DNA of 34,224 nucleotides from Prochlorococcus sp. AG-409-D09 (GTDB taxonomy: Bacteria; Cyanobacteriota; Cyanobacteriia; PCC-6307; Cyanobiaceae), in contig QCJQ01000009.1 of assembly GCA_003215935.1 (NCBI GenBank), positions 1-34,224 of the forward strand. The letters are read 5' to 3'. The position numbers and the translations under genes are program-made. Positions 1 through 10,363 of this stretch are shown here, piece by piece (within the stretch, counting starts at the first letter, position 1; every line of letters starts with the position of its first letter). The notes beneath the pieces are model-generated. The model was not told the DNA's origin, ran no database searches, and saw only the letters and a program-made list of their open reading frames with translations.

Positions 1-1220
<1,220 letters not shown>

Positions 1221-1264
1221 ACCTTTAATTAATTAATCCACACTTCAACTAAAGCGTCTAAGCA

Positions 1265-1675
1265 ATGTCTCTCACTTTAAGAGTTCTGGCACCCGACCAA
1301 AGCGTATTTGACGGAAAAGCCGAAGAAGTAATCCTTCCAAGCACAACAGGTTTAGTAGGAATACTTCCCGGACATATTTCAATGGTTACAGCAATAGATA
1401 TTGGAGTACTAAGAGTTTTAAATAATGGAACATGGGATTCCATTGCTTTAATGGGTGGATTTGCTGAAGTGGAGTCCAACGAAGTAACAGTTCTAGTCAA
1501 TAGCGCTGAATTGGGAAGCCAAATAAATTCAAGCTCTGCCGAAGCAGAGCTTGAATCGGCTAAAACCACTTTCAGTCAGTTAGAAGATCAAACTAATTCA
1601 CCAGAAAAATTAAAAGCAAAAGAGACCCTAGATAGGGCAAGAGCAAGGTTTCAAGCTACTAAAGCTTCCGAGTAA
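1265..1675 (+). CDS. atpC: ATP synthase F1 subunit epsilon
   Basis: Epsilon subunit of F1, part of the central rotor stalk and an inhibitor of ATP hydrolysis. The 136-aa product has the N-terminal beta-sandwich ([17 protein letters not shown], then [20 protein letters not shown]) and a C-terminal pair of helices rich in Ala, Glu and Arg from about residue 88. Length and domain order match cyanobacterial and chloroplast epsilon. The ATG at 1265 gives the canonical N-terminus; no Shine-Dalgarno sequence is visible before it, so translation may depend on upstream beta translation or on leader structure. It lies 78 bases after atpD on the same strand. An antisense reading frame at 1258-1569 is a shadow. 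Confidence 0.97.
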   Translation: MSLTLRVLAPDQSVFDGKAEEVILPSTTGLVGILPGHISMVTAIDIGVLRVLNNGTWDSIALMGGFAEVESNEVTVLVNSAELGSQINSSSAEAELESAKTTFSQLEDQTNSPEKLKAKETLDRARARFQATKASE

Positions 1676-1750
1676 TTTATAATTTAATTAACCTTCAAAA
1701 AAATAAATATTTATTAAGAGTCAAAATCATCTGTTTTTCAATTTTAGGAA

Positions 1751-2261
<511 letters not shown>

Positions 2262-2330
2262 TTCTTCTCGATCATCTGATTAACAAGCCACTAACCTAAC
2301 AGCCATCAGTCCTAATTCAGATTCATTGCA

Positions 2331-3113
2331 TTGAAACCACGCGGCTTTCTTCTATTTGATATTGATGGAGTAATTCGAAATGTAGAGAATAGCTATCGAT
2401 TAGCTATTAAAAACACCGTTAATAATTTTTGTGGATGGATCCCACAAAACAAAGATATAGATCAATTGAAAAATGAAGGATGCTGGAATAACGATTGGGA
2501 TGCCTCATATGAGCTCATAAAAAGACATAGAGAAAGAACCCATGGCTTATCACAAATGCCATCAAGAGAAAAAATTATTGAATTATTCAATGATTTTTAT
2601 TTTGGAGGAGATTTAAATGGGAACCCTAACCAATGGAATGGATTTATTAAGAATGAACCACTTCTAGTCCAAAAAGAATTCTTCAAAACGCTAGATACTC
2701 AACATATAAAATGGGGTTTCGTGAGTGGAGCAGAAGCACCTTCAGCGAAATTCATTTTAGAAAAAAGACTTGGGCTAGAAAATCCTCCCTTAATTGCGAT
2801 GGGGCAAGCTCCTGAAAAACCAGATCCAACTGGCTTTCTTTTACTTGCAAAAAAAATGGTCAAAACTTCACTAGGGATAAAAACTCCAGCAATAGGTTAT
2901 TTGGGAGATACAATTGCAGACGTTAAAACAATCTTGAACGCAAGATTAAAAGTTCCTGAACAAAAATTCATAAGTTTTGCGGTTGCACCTCCACATCTTC
3001 AGACAAAATCCAAGAAAAAAGAAAGAATTATTTATGAGGAAAATTTAAAAAATGCTGGTGCAGATATAATAATAAATACAACAAATGATATTTTAAATAT
3101 TAAATGGTTCTAA
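2331..3113 (+). CDS. HAD-superfamily hydrolase, subfamily IA (TIGR01548-like)
   Basis: Predicted haloacid dehalogenase-type phosphatase of 260 aa; substrate unknown. Motif I is FDIDGVIRN (nucleophile Asp10, general acid Asp12). A helical cap region follows (about 15-110). VSGAEAPS (about 130-140) fits motif II, EKPDPTG supplies the motif III Lys, and YLGDTIADV is motif IV with its Mg-binding acids. The pattern resembles the cyanobacterial HAD family known as TIGR01548; this is recognition from memory, not a search. The start is TTG at 2331, just before MKPRGFLLFDIDG. The frame opens only 15 bases earlier and offers no ATG. It is divergent from PSRP-3 (69-base gap) and convergent with the peptidase gene. 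Confidence 0.85.
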   Translation: MKPRGFLLFDIDGVIRNVENSYRLAIKNTVNNFCGWIPQNKDIDQLKNEGCWNNDWDASYELIKRHRERTHGLSQMPSREKIIELFNDFYFGGDLNGNPNQWNGFIKNEPLLVQKEFFKTLDTQHIKWGFVSGAEAPSAKFILEKRLGLENPPLIAMGQAPEKPDPTGFLLLAKKMVKTSLGIKTPAIGYLGDTIADVKTILNARLKVPEQKFISFAVAPPHLQTKSKKKERIIYEENLKNAGADIIINTTNDILNIKWF

Positions 3114-3145
3114 CTCATTTTAGTTCCAATATATAAAACAATTAA

Positions 3146-4471
3146 TCAGTTTCCTTGCATATCATCAAGTGATTTTAAAGCTTTAGAAGTTAACACTTCA
3201 CATGAAGTATCATTAACTAAAATATCATCTTCAATACGAATTCCAATACCTTTCCAACGATTAGGAATTTCTGGTTGCCCCTTAGGAACAGGTAATCGAT
3301 CACTGATATATATCCCTGGCTCAACTGTTAATATCATTCCTTCTTCCAAAGGAACTTCGAATTCACCTAATCGATATGCACCAACATCGTGAACATCTAA
3401 TCCAAGCCAATGACCAGTTCGATGCATATAAATATGCCTATAAGCTCCTTGCTCAATAAGAGAATCAACATTTCCAACAAGTAATCCAAGCTCAACAAGA
3501 CCTTCTACTATGATTTCCAGCGCTTTAAAGTGAACTTTATTTGTATTATTCCCAGGCAATACAATATCAATAGCAGCCAATTGTGCAGCTAAAACAATTT
3601 CATAAAGGTCCCGTTGTTCTGGTGAAAATTTTCCATTAATAGGAAAAGTTCTTGTTATATCTCCATTGTAATAATCGACCAAAGAGCACCCTGCATCAAC
3701 TAATAACAAATCACCATCCACAAGAATAGAATTATTTGCGGTGTAATGCAAAACACAAGCATTATCTCCCCCAGCAACAATCGAATTATATCCAGGACCT
3801 CGGGTATTTTCTTGCAAGAAATATTGCTCAATAATCCCTTGAATATATTTTTCATTCATTCCTGGCCGAGCAATTTCTCTAACTAATTCATGAGCTTCAG
3901 CAGAAATTCTTGCTGCTTCTCGCATTCTTTTTATCTCCTTAGAATCCTTCTTCAATCGCATTTTGTGAAGGAATGGACAAGGAGCCTCAAGTGATAGCGG
4001 CGCTGAGCCATTCCGTTGAAATCTATCTAAAATATCTCCCCAAATATTAAGAATTATTTGTTCTGTTTTCGGATACTTCCCAATACGAAATACTAAACCT
4101 TCTGCATTTTTTAAATAGTTTCCAATCCTTGATGAGAATTCATCTATTGGAAAAGCTAAATCTGCTCCGAATGTATCTATAGCTCCTTGTGTTCCCCAGC
4201 GAAAGCCATTCCAAACCTCAGTATCAGGCTCTTTGGGTAAAACAAAGAGGATGTATCTTTCACCCTCAGGCATATAAGGCAAAAACAAGGCAATTGCATC
4301 AGGCTCGTCAAATCCTGTTAAATACCAAAAGTCACTATTTTGCCTAAAGGGATACTCACAATCTGCATGATGCGTAACCATAGGTGAAGCAGGAATAATT
4401 CCCGCCTTTCCTCCAAGATGCTCTAGGAAGCAATTCCTACGGTCTTTAAAAAAATGCAAATCAATCGACAC
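3146..4471 (-). CDS. pepP: Xaa-Pro aminopeptidase (M24B family)
   Basis: Cytosolic dinuclear-metal peptidase that removes N-terminal residues ahead of proline. The 441-aa product has an AMP_N-type N-terminal domain (about 1-150, with SDFWYLTGFDEPDA) and a pita-bread catalytic domain (about 180-425). All five expected metal ligands are visible: Asp259 (LLVDAG), Asp271 (GDITRTFP), His354 (RTGHWLGLDVHDVG), Glu384 (TVEPGIY) and Glu414 (RIEDDILV). Length matches E. coli PepP. The start is GTG at 4471, giving MSIDLHFFKDRRN; no strong ribosome site is visible. It is divergent from the CNNM gene across a 98-base gap. The exact peptide preference is inferred from the family. Confidence 0.93.
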   Translation of the reverse strand: MSIDLHFFKDRRNCFLEHLGGKAGIIPASPMVTHHADCEYPFRQNSDFWYLTGFDEPDAIALFLPYMPEGERYILFVLPKEPDTEVWNGFRWGTQGAIDTFGADLAFPIDEFSSRIGNYLKNAEGLVFRIGKYPKTEQIILNIWGDILDRFQRNGSAPLSLEAPCPFLHKMRLKKDSKEIKRMREAARISAEAHELVREIARPGMNEKYIQGIIEQYFLQENTRGPGYNSIVAGGDNACVLHYTANNSILVDGDLLLVDAGCSLVDYYNGDITRTFPINGKFSPEQRDLYEIVLAAQLAAIDIVLPGNNTNKVHFKALEIIVEGLVELGLLVGNVDSLIEQGAYRHIYMHRTGHWLGLDVHDVGAYRLGEFEVPLEEGMILTVEPGIYISDRLPVPKGQPEIPNRWKGIGIRIEDDILVNDTSCEVLTSKALKSLDDMQGN

Positions 4472-4569
4472 TTGAAAGAATCATTAATTGAACTTAAGGA
4501 TGGCAAGAGATCGAACTTAATGGAAAAATAAAGCTGAAACCTTTTTATCCTTTTAATAATCTTTAAAGC

Positions 4570-5556
4570 ATGAATCAAGAAATTCTTGTTTTAGCAATTC
4601 TTGTTTTAGTCGTGCTCATTGGCTCTGCAATATGTTCAGGAGTAGAGGCAGCTCTACTCGCAGTTAATCCTTTGCGAGTTCATGAATTAGCTGCAAGGCA
4701 GAAACCAATAACTGGAGCAAAAAAACTTGCAAAACTCCGATACAAATTAGGTCGTACTCTCACTGCTCTAACTATTGCTAATAATAGTTTTAATATTTTT
4801 GGGAGCATGATGCTAGGCAGTTATGCCACCTTTATCTTTAAAGGGGGCTTAGCAATACCTTTATTTTCAGTTGGATTAACAATATTAGTATTAGTGCTTG
4901 GTGAAATAGTACCTAAATCAATCGGAGCTAAACTAGCAATTCAAGTTTCATTAGCAAGTGCTCCAATTCTTCATTTGTTAAGTATTTTAATGAAACCAAT
5001 TATAATTTTGCTAGAACAATTACTACCAGTAATCACAGCTGAAAATGAACTCACTACTGATGAAGAAGAAATACGTCAACTTGCGAGATTAGGTTCTCAA
5101 AAAGGTCAAATTGAAGCTGATGAAGCAGCAATGATATCTAAGGTATTTCAACTGAACGATTTAACCGCACGAGACTTAATGATTCCAAGAGTATCAGCTC
5201 CAACTCTCGATGGGTCTGAAAAATTAGACAATGTACGATCTAATCTGCTTGAGAACCATGCTGAATGGTGGGTGGTTCTAGGTGAGGAAGTAGACAAAAT
5301 CCTAGGAGTGGTAAACCGGGAAAAACTTCTAACCGAACTAGTTAAAGGAAATTCCCAACTAACACCAGCTATGCTTAGCGAAAAGGTAGATTTTGTTCCT
5401 GAGATGATTCGAGCCGATCGCCTACTAATAGGATTTAATAATGACAAAGATGGAATAAGAGTAGTAGTAGACGAATTTGGAGGATTTGTAGGTTTAATAG
5501 GTGCAAAAGCTATTCTTGACGTTCTTGCTGGATGGCGACGCAAAGAAAAAGCATGA
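4570..5556 (+). CDS. CNNM/DUF21 membrane protein with CBS domains (hemolysin C-like)
   Basis: Integral membrane protein of the CNNM/CorB family, which is linked to magnesium or other divalent cation transport. At 328 aa it has an N-terminal DUF21 domain with about four hydrophobic segments (LVLAILVLVVLIGSAICSGVEAALLAV; IFGSMMLGSYATFIF; LFSVGLTILVLVLGEIVPKSIG; ILHLLSILMKPIIILLEQLL). The GEIVPKSIG motif is typical of the family. A cytosolic CBS pair follows (about 195-318, with LTARDLMIPR and VVVDEFGGFVGLIG). The C-terminal CorC_HlyC domain of longer homologues is absent. It opens a tight plus-strand run and ends in an ATGA overlap with the GTPase gene. The transport role is family inference; 'hemolysin' is a legacy label. 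Confidence 0.88.
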   Translation: MNQEILVLAILVLVVLIGSAICSGVEAALLAVNPLRVHELAARQKPITGAKKLAKLRYKLGRTLTALTIANNSFNIFGSMMLGSYATFIFKGGLAIPLFSVGLTILVLVLGEIVPKSIGAKLAIQVSLASAPILHLLSILMKPIIILLEQLLPVITAENELTTDEEEIRQLARLGSQKGQIEADEAAMISKVFQLNDLTARDLMIPRVSAPTLDGSEKLDNVRSNLLENHAEWWVVLGEEVDKILGVVNREKLLTELVKGNSQLTPAMLSEKVDFVPEMIRADRLLIGFNNDKDGIRVVVDEFGGFVGLIGAKAILDVLAGWRRKEKA

Positions 5557-6875
5557 TCAATAAACCTTCGATCCCATTCAGATGCAATTCATTTCTTAAA
5601 GAATGGAAACGTGGCCTCACCCTAACGTCTCTTGAACAAGATAAATACAAAAAGGAAATAGAACTTCTAGATAGTCAACTATATAATCTAAGAAATAAGC
5701 ATATAAAAGTAGCTGTCTTTGGCAGAGTTGGAGTAGGTAAATCAAGCTTATTAAACTCACTAGTCAAAAAACGTTATTTCAAATCCGACGTCGTCAATGG
5801 GTCAACTGTTACACCACAATCTTGTCAATGGGGAAAATCATTTAAAGATATAAAAAGCATCGAACTCATTGATACGCCTGGTATAGACGAAGTACTAAAC
5901 AAAAAACAATATGATATAGCCTACGAAACAGCTTTTAGAGCAGATTTAATTTTATTTGTTATTGATAGCGATCTTACATCTATTGAACAAAATGCACTCA
6001 AAGTATTACTAGCAAAAGGCAAGCAGATTTTGTTAGTACTTAATAGAAGTGATCAATGGGACCACAAACAGATAAAAGTACTCAAAAATAGTATCAAAAA
6101 TAGACTACCTTCAACTGCCAATCACCTTAAAATTATTTCTGTTGCTGCTGCGGCTCGACAACCCAAGCTGTTTAAAAATGGCAGAGTAAGAAGTCAGATA
6201 ATAGGCCCTCAAGTTTCTCCATTAGTAACCTCCATTATTGAGATTGTTGAACAACACGGAGAGTTACTTCTAGCAATAAATGCCCTACAACAGGCTGATC
6301 GTTTTCATAATATTCTGAATCAAGGAAGATTAAAAAGAAATAAAGCTTCTGCTCAAAGTGTAATCGGAAAGTTTGCTGTCATCAAAGCTTCTGGAGTGGC
6401 AGTAAATCCCTTTTTAATATTTGATTTAGCCACAGGAATAGCCTGTGATACTGCATTAATTGTTCAATTAAGTAAAGTCTATGGGTTAAAACTAGAAAGC
6501 AAAGCAGCTAGAGAATTACTAAAGCAACTATCTATTTACAGCTCTCTTTTGGGTGGAACACAAGTATGCATTCAAGTAGCATTAAGAGCAATACAAAGTT
6601 TTCTCTTGTTTGCGGCACCCTTTACTGGTGGGTTATCACTTGCGTCTACAGGACCAATTGCACTTGCTCAAGCAGCACTAGCCATTTACACCACACAAAT
6701 CACAGGTCGTCTAGCCGCTAAAAAGTTTTTAAAGGGCAATCATCAAAGAAGTCCACAGCCAAGTTTGCTATTAAGACGTTTAGCCATAAATAATCCTCAA
6801 GTGAAAATGCTTCTTCACAATCCTTGCATCTCAAAACATCCAAATAAAGATCAATTACAAGCTCTTCTTCCGTGA
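5553..6875 (+). CDS. Era-like GTPase with C-terminal DUF697 domain
   Basis: GTP-binding protein of about 440 aa. With the start at 5553, G1 GRVGVGKSS lies at about 57-65, a G2-type Thr in STVTPQ near 84-89, G3 DTPG at about 107-110 and G4 NRSD in LVLNRSDQW. The C-terminal half (from about 270) carries hydrophobic segments VNPFLIFDLATGIACDTALI and FLLFAAPFTGGLSLAS, typical of DUF697, suggesting membrane association. I prefer ATG 5553, which overlaps the CNNM stop as ATGA, over the in-frame ATG at 5532, which only adds MATQRKS; neither has a clear ribosome site. Its stop overlaps the nadD GTG start by 4 bases. The cellular role is unknown; membrane or ribosome-related functions are guesses from related GTPases. 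Confidence 0.88.
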   Translation: MINKPSIPFRCNSFLKEWKRGLTLTSLEQDKYKKEIELLDSQLYNLRNKHIKVAVFGRVGVGKSSLLNSLVKKRYFKSDVVNGSTVTPQSCQWGKSFKDIKSIELIDTPGIDEVLNKKQYDIAYETAFRADLILFVIDSDLTSIEQNALKVLLAKGKQILLVLNRSDQWDHKQIKVLKNSIKNRLPSTANHLKIISVAAAARQPKLFKNGRVRSQIIGPQVSPLVTSIIEIVEQHGELLLAINALQQADRFHNILNQGRLKRNKASAQSVIGKFAVIKASGVAVNPFLIFDLATGIACDTALIVQLSKVYGLKLESKAARELLKQLSIYSSLLGGTQVCIQVALRAIQSFLLFAAPFTGGLSLASTGPIALAQAALAIYTTQITGRLAAKKFLKGNHQRSPQPSLLLRRLAINNPQVKMLLHNPCISKHPNKDQLQALLP

Positions 6876-7459
6876 CACAAAAAATCAATTCAATAGCATT
6901 ACTAGGCACAAGTGCGGACCCACCAACATGTGGTCACCAAATAATTTTAGAAGGTTTAATAAAGCTATTCCCAAAAGTGATCACTTGGGCAAGTGATAAT
7001 CCGATTAAGCAACATCAAATAGCTCTCAAAAATCGTTATGAACTTTTAAAAGCTCTAGTAAAAGATATCGACAATCCAAAACTCAGTATTGTCCAAGAGT
7101 TAAGCAGTCCATGGACAATTTCTAGCCTAAAAAAAGCTAGTAAGTTTTGGCCTAATTCACAATTTACTTTTATAATTGGAAGTGATCTCATAGAGGAAAT
7201 TCCAAAATGGGTCAATACTAGAGATATCCTCAAAATGACGCGTATTGGAATCGTACCTAGAGAAGGTTGGGCTATCAATAAAGAAAAGATAATATACTTA
7301 AAAAATATTGGTGGAACAATTGATATATTACCTTTAAATATTCCAGCATCCTCAAGTTCAAATTTTCGTAAAAGACAAGAATATTCTCAAATTCCTAATG
7401 CATTATTGCCATTAATCATTGAAAAAAATTTATATAATCTATCTAATAAACCATTATGA
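6872..7459 (+). CDS. nadD: Nicotinate-nucleotide adenylyltransferase
   Basis: Predicted to convert nicotinate mononucleotide plus ATP to deamido-NAD, the penultimate step of NAD synthesis. The 195-aa nucleotidyltransferase-fold protein has the N-terminal ATP-binding motif in a divergent form (ALLGTSADPPTCGHQ; the usual form is GGTFDPxHxGH). FIIGSDLIEEIPKW and the C-terminal PASSSSNFRKRQ, corresponding to ISSSxxR, are also present. The start is GTG at 6872, overlapping the GTPase stop as GTGA, and the end overlaps the nadE start as ATGA, so all three are probably translationally coupled. Adjacency to nadE strongly supports the assignment over other adenylyltransferases. An antisense frame at 7036-7278 is a shadow. 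Confidence 0.92.
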   Translation: MTQKINSIALLGTSADPPTCGHQIILEGLIKLFPKVITWASDNPIKQHQIALKNRYELLKALVKDIDNPKLSIVQELSSPWTISSLKKASKFWPNSQFTFIIGSDLIEEIPKWVNTRDILKMTRIGIVPREGWAINKEKIIYLKNIGGTIDILPLNIPASSSSNFRKRQEYSQIPNALLPLIIEKNLYNLSNKPL

Positions 7460-9156
7460 AAATTGCTTTAGCACAATTAAATCCAATTGTAGGAGATCTA
7501 GAAGGGAATGCTTCTAAGATCCTTAAAGCATGCAAAAGTGCACATCATCAAAAATGTAATATAGTAATTACTCCTGAACTATCTTTATGGGGATATCCCC
7601 CAAAAGATCTTCTTTTAAATTTAAGTTATATAAATAAGCAAAAGTATTTATTAAATGAACTAACCAAAAATATAAGCATTAGTATGAAAAATATATCGGT
7701 TCTGATAGGAATTGTTGAACCTATCAATGATACACATACTCCCAATCTATTCAATTCAATCCTCTTAATTCAAAATGGAGTACAAAAAATAATTGCTCGA
7801 AAACAACTTTTACCTACTTATGATGTTTTTGATGAGAAAAGATATTTTAGAGCTGCAAATAAAACCAGTAAACTAATAATAAAAAATGAATCGAAATCTT
7901 GGACTTTAGGCATAACTATTTGCGAAGACATATGGGTATCCGAAAAATTACAATTCAGTAGAACTCAAGGAGCAGACCCAATAGCTCAACTTTCGGAAGA
8001 AAAAATAGACGTACTTATCAATGTCTCTGCTTCACCATTCAGTCATAATAAAGATCTCTTAAGGCAACAAGTAATATCCGAAGCAGCTAAAAGAATTAAT
8101 TGCCCAGTTATTTATCTAAATCAAGTCGGAGCAAACGATGAGCTTATTTTCGATGGTTCTAGTTTCGTGGTTAATAAAGAAGGTGAGCTAGAACTATCTC
8201 TTCCAAAATGTGAGGAAATAATTGATTTTTGGGATATACAAAAATCTGGGCAAAAGCAAATACGTTCATATGCTTTTGTCAGTCCACAAGAGCAAATTTT
8301 TAAAGCCTTGGTAATGGGAGTAAAAGATTATGCAAAAAAATGCGGATTCAAAAGTGCTCTAATAGGGTTAAGTGGAGGTATTGATTCAGCTCTTGTAACA
8401 ACTATTGCTGTAGCAGCCCTAGGTTCAGAAAATATTAGTTCAATATTAATGCCCTCTCCTTGGACATCACAAAATTCTATTAATGATGCACTCTCATTAG
8501 CAAATCGACTAAAAAGTCATTCAACAATTATTCCGATTTCAAAAATAATGACTACTTTCGATGAAGCACTAACAAAGCCTCTTAATGATTTACCAAAAGG
8601 TATCACAGCTGAAAATCTCCAATCCAGAATTAGAGGCACGCTACTTATGGCACTTGCTAATAATAATAATCACTTACTACTCGCTACTGGAAATAAATCA
8701 GAACTTGCTGTTGGTTACTGCACACTATATGGAGACATGAACGGGGGATTGTCGGTAATAGGAGATTTATATAAAACCGGTGTTTTTGAGTTGTCTAAAT
8801 GGATTGACAGTGAAGCCTCTAGTCTATGTAGAGAGTCAATGGGTATACAATCAACTGGTGAGCTTATAGGACTTAAAATTCGGGAAAAACCTCCTAGTGC
8901 TGAGCTCCGCCCGAATCAAGTTGATACAGATTCTTTACCAGACTATTCCATACTTGATCCAATTTTAAAAGAACTTATTGAAAATAAAGTTGCTGCAAAA
9001 GAGCTGATCAAAAGTGGTTATGAACGAAATCTTATTAACAAAATAGAAAAGCTTCTTAAGCGATCTGAGTTCAAAAGAAAACAAGCTCCTCCACTTTTAA
9101 AAATCAGCAATCAAGCATTTGGAAGTGGATGGAGAAAGCCTATAGCTACAATATAA
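7456..9156 (+). CDS. nadE: Glutamine-dependent NAD+ synthetase
   Basis: Amidates deamido-NAD to NAD using glutamine-derived ammonia. The 566-aa protein has two domains. The N-terminal nitrilase-like glutaminase (about 1-265) carries the triad Glu41 (TPELSLWGYPPKDLL), Lys116 (ARKQLLPTYDVFDEKRYF) and Cys156 (ITICEDIW). The C-terminal ammonia-dependent synthetase (about 275-550) carries the ATP-pyrophosphatase P-loop SGGIDS at 306-311. LLATGNKSELAVGYCTLYGD is also typical. Length fits the glutamine-dependent type. ATG 7456 overlaps the nadD stop. Fifty-nine bases separate it from alanine dehydrogenase, an NAD-using enzyme, so they may share a transcript. Confidence 0.96.
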   Translation: MKIALAQLNPIVGDLEGNASKILKACKSAHHQKCNIVITPELSLWGYPPKDLLLNLSYINKQKYLLNELTKNISISMKNISVLIGIVEPINDTHTPNLFNSILLIQNGVQKIIARKQLLPTYDVFDEKRYFRAANKTSKLIIKNESKSWTLGITICEDIWVSEKLQFSRTQGADPIAQLSEEKIDVLINVSASPFSHNKDLLRQQVISEAAKRINCPVIYLNQVGANDELIFDGSSFVVNKEGELELSLPKCEEIIDFWDIQKSGQKQIRSYAFVSPQEQIFKALVMGVKDYAKKCGFKSALIGLSGGIDSALVTTIAVAALGSENISSILMPSPWTSQNSINDALSLANRLKSHSTIIPISKIMTTFDEALTKPLNDLPKGITAENLQSRIRGTLLMALANNNNHLLLATGNKSELAVGYCTLYGDMNGGLSVIGDLYKTGVFELSKWIDSEASSLCRESMGIQSTGELIGLKIREKPPSAELRPNQVDTDSLPDYSILDPILKELIENKVAAKELIKSGYERNLINKIEKLLKRSEFKRKQAPPLLKISNQAFGSGWRKPIATI

Positions 9157-9215
9157 TTCAAGCAAATATGGCCATTTCGGCATGAATTGCACAATACAAT
9201 AAGGAGCAAATATTC

Positions 9216-10355
9216 TTGTCATCTTCTGTTTTTTCAGCTCCAATGTCCAGCATTGGAATTCCTAAAGAAATTAAACCTGATGAGCTTAGAGTTGCAATTA
9301 CTCCTGATGGAGTAAGAGAGCTCATATCTCAAGGGTTAGAAGTGAAAATCCAAAGTAGTGCTGGAGAAGGTGCAGGAATTCCTGACGAGGCTTTTGATAG
9401 AGCCGGTGCAAAAATTGTTGATCAACAAGAAGCCTGGTCAGCTCATTTAATCGTGAAAGTAAAGGAGCCACAAGAAGAAGAGTTTAAGTTTTTAAGAGAA
9501 GATATGATTCTCTTTACTTACCTTCATCTTGCAGCATATCCAAAAGTTGGCGAAGCTTTACTAAAAGCTAAGACTACTGGAATTGGCTATGAGACGGTGC
9601 AATTAGAGAATGGAAGTTTACCTTTACTTGCACCTATGAGTGAAATTGCCGGTAGATTAGCTGCTCAAGTAGGTGCTCATCTGCTTGAAAAGCCTCATGG
9701 TGGTAAAGGAGTTCTAATGGGTGGTTGCACAGGCGTACAGCCTGCAAGAGTTATTGTTCTTGGTGCGGGAACAGTAGGATGGAACGCTGCGAGGCTAGCA
9801 GCAGGAATGGATGCAGAAGTAATGCTCTTAGATAGATCACCAGACCGACTACGCACTTTAGAAGGAGACAGAAAAGGAAGACTAATGAGTATCGTGAGTA
9901 GTCGTGGCTTAATTGAAAGATTAATTCCGACTGCAGACCTTCTAATTGGTGCCGTGCTGACACCTGGCGGACGCGCTCCAACACTCGTAGATGAAAATAC
10001 AGTTATGCAAATGAAGAATAACTCAGTTATAGTAGATGTTGCTATAGATCAAGGAGGGTGTATTGCCACTAGTGTTGAGACGACTCATACGAATCCGACC
10101 ATCAAGATCCATGGCGTTCAACATTATGCAGTAGGGAATATGCCAGGAGCTGTTCCTTTTACTTCTACTGAAGCATTAATAAGCGTTACTCTTCCCTATA
10201 TACTAGGGATTGCCGGAAGAGGTTTAGAAGAGGCTGTTACTGAACGCCCAGAACTCTTATCAGGATTAAATACAATAAGAGGATCAGTATGTCACCCTGG
10301 GGTTGCCAAAGCACTTCGTATCACTCCTAGACATCCAATGGCTTGCCTACGTTAA
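9216..10355 (+). CDS. ald: Alanine dehydrogenase
   Basis: NAD-dependent enzyme interconverting L-alanine with pyruvate and ammonium, cytosolic. At 379 aa it shows the N-terminal substrate domain (IGIPKEIKPDELRVAITPDG), the Lys of VKVKEPQ and the catalytic His of YLHLAAYP. The Rossmann motif VIVLGAGTVGWNAARLAAGM follows, then the conserved Asp in VDVAIDQGGC and the HYAVGNMPGAVPFTST signature. I accept TTG at 9216 because AAGGAG at 9201-9206 sits 9 bases upstream, one of the few clear ribosome sites in the window. The first ATG (9243) has none and would remove nine residues. The end is 8 bases from the convergent DUF3326 gene. Pyridine nucleotide transhydrogenase alpha is related but longer. 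Confidence 0.95.
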   Translation: MSSSVFSAPMSSIGIPKEIKPDELRVAITPDGVRELISQGLEVKIQSSAGEGAGIPDEAFDRAGAKIVDQQEAWSAHLIVKVKEPQEEEFKFLREDMILFTYLHLAAYPKVGEALLKAKTTGIGYETVQLENGSLPLLAPMSEIAGRLAAQVGAHLLEKPHGGKGVLMGGCTGVQPARVIVLGAGTVGWNAARLAAGMDAEVMLLDRSPDRLRTLEGDRKGRLMSIVSSRGLIERLIPTADLLIGAVLTPGGRAPTLVDENTVMQMKNNSVIVDVAIDQGGCIATSVETTHTNPTIKIHGVQHYAVGNMPGAVPFTSTEALISVTLPYILGIAGRGLEEAVTERPELLSGLNTIRGSVCHPGVAKALRITPRHPMACLR

Positions 10356-10363
10356 ATTAAAAA

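Noticed and set aside
1258-1569. 103-aa minus-strand frame opposite atpC
   Set aside because: Lies entirely antisense to a well-supported atpC; composition is that of a shadow frame.
1702-1715. Perfect palindrome AATAAATATTTATT between convergent atpC and PSRP-3
   Set aside because: Only A and T, 14 bases, and without a GC stem; likely base-composition noise, though a weak two-way terminator is possible.
5148-5543. 131-aa minus-strand frame opposite the CNNM/CBS gene
   Set aside because: Ser/Arg/Thr-rich shadow of a conserved CBS domain; no motif.
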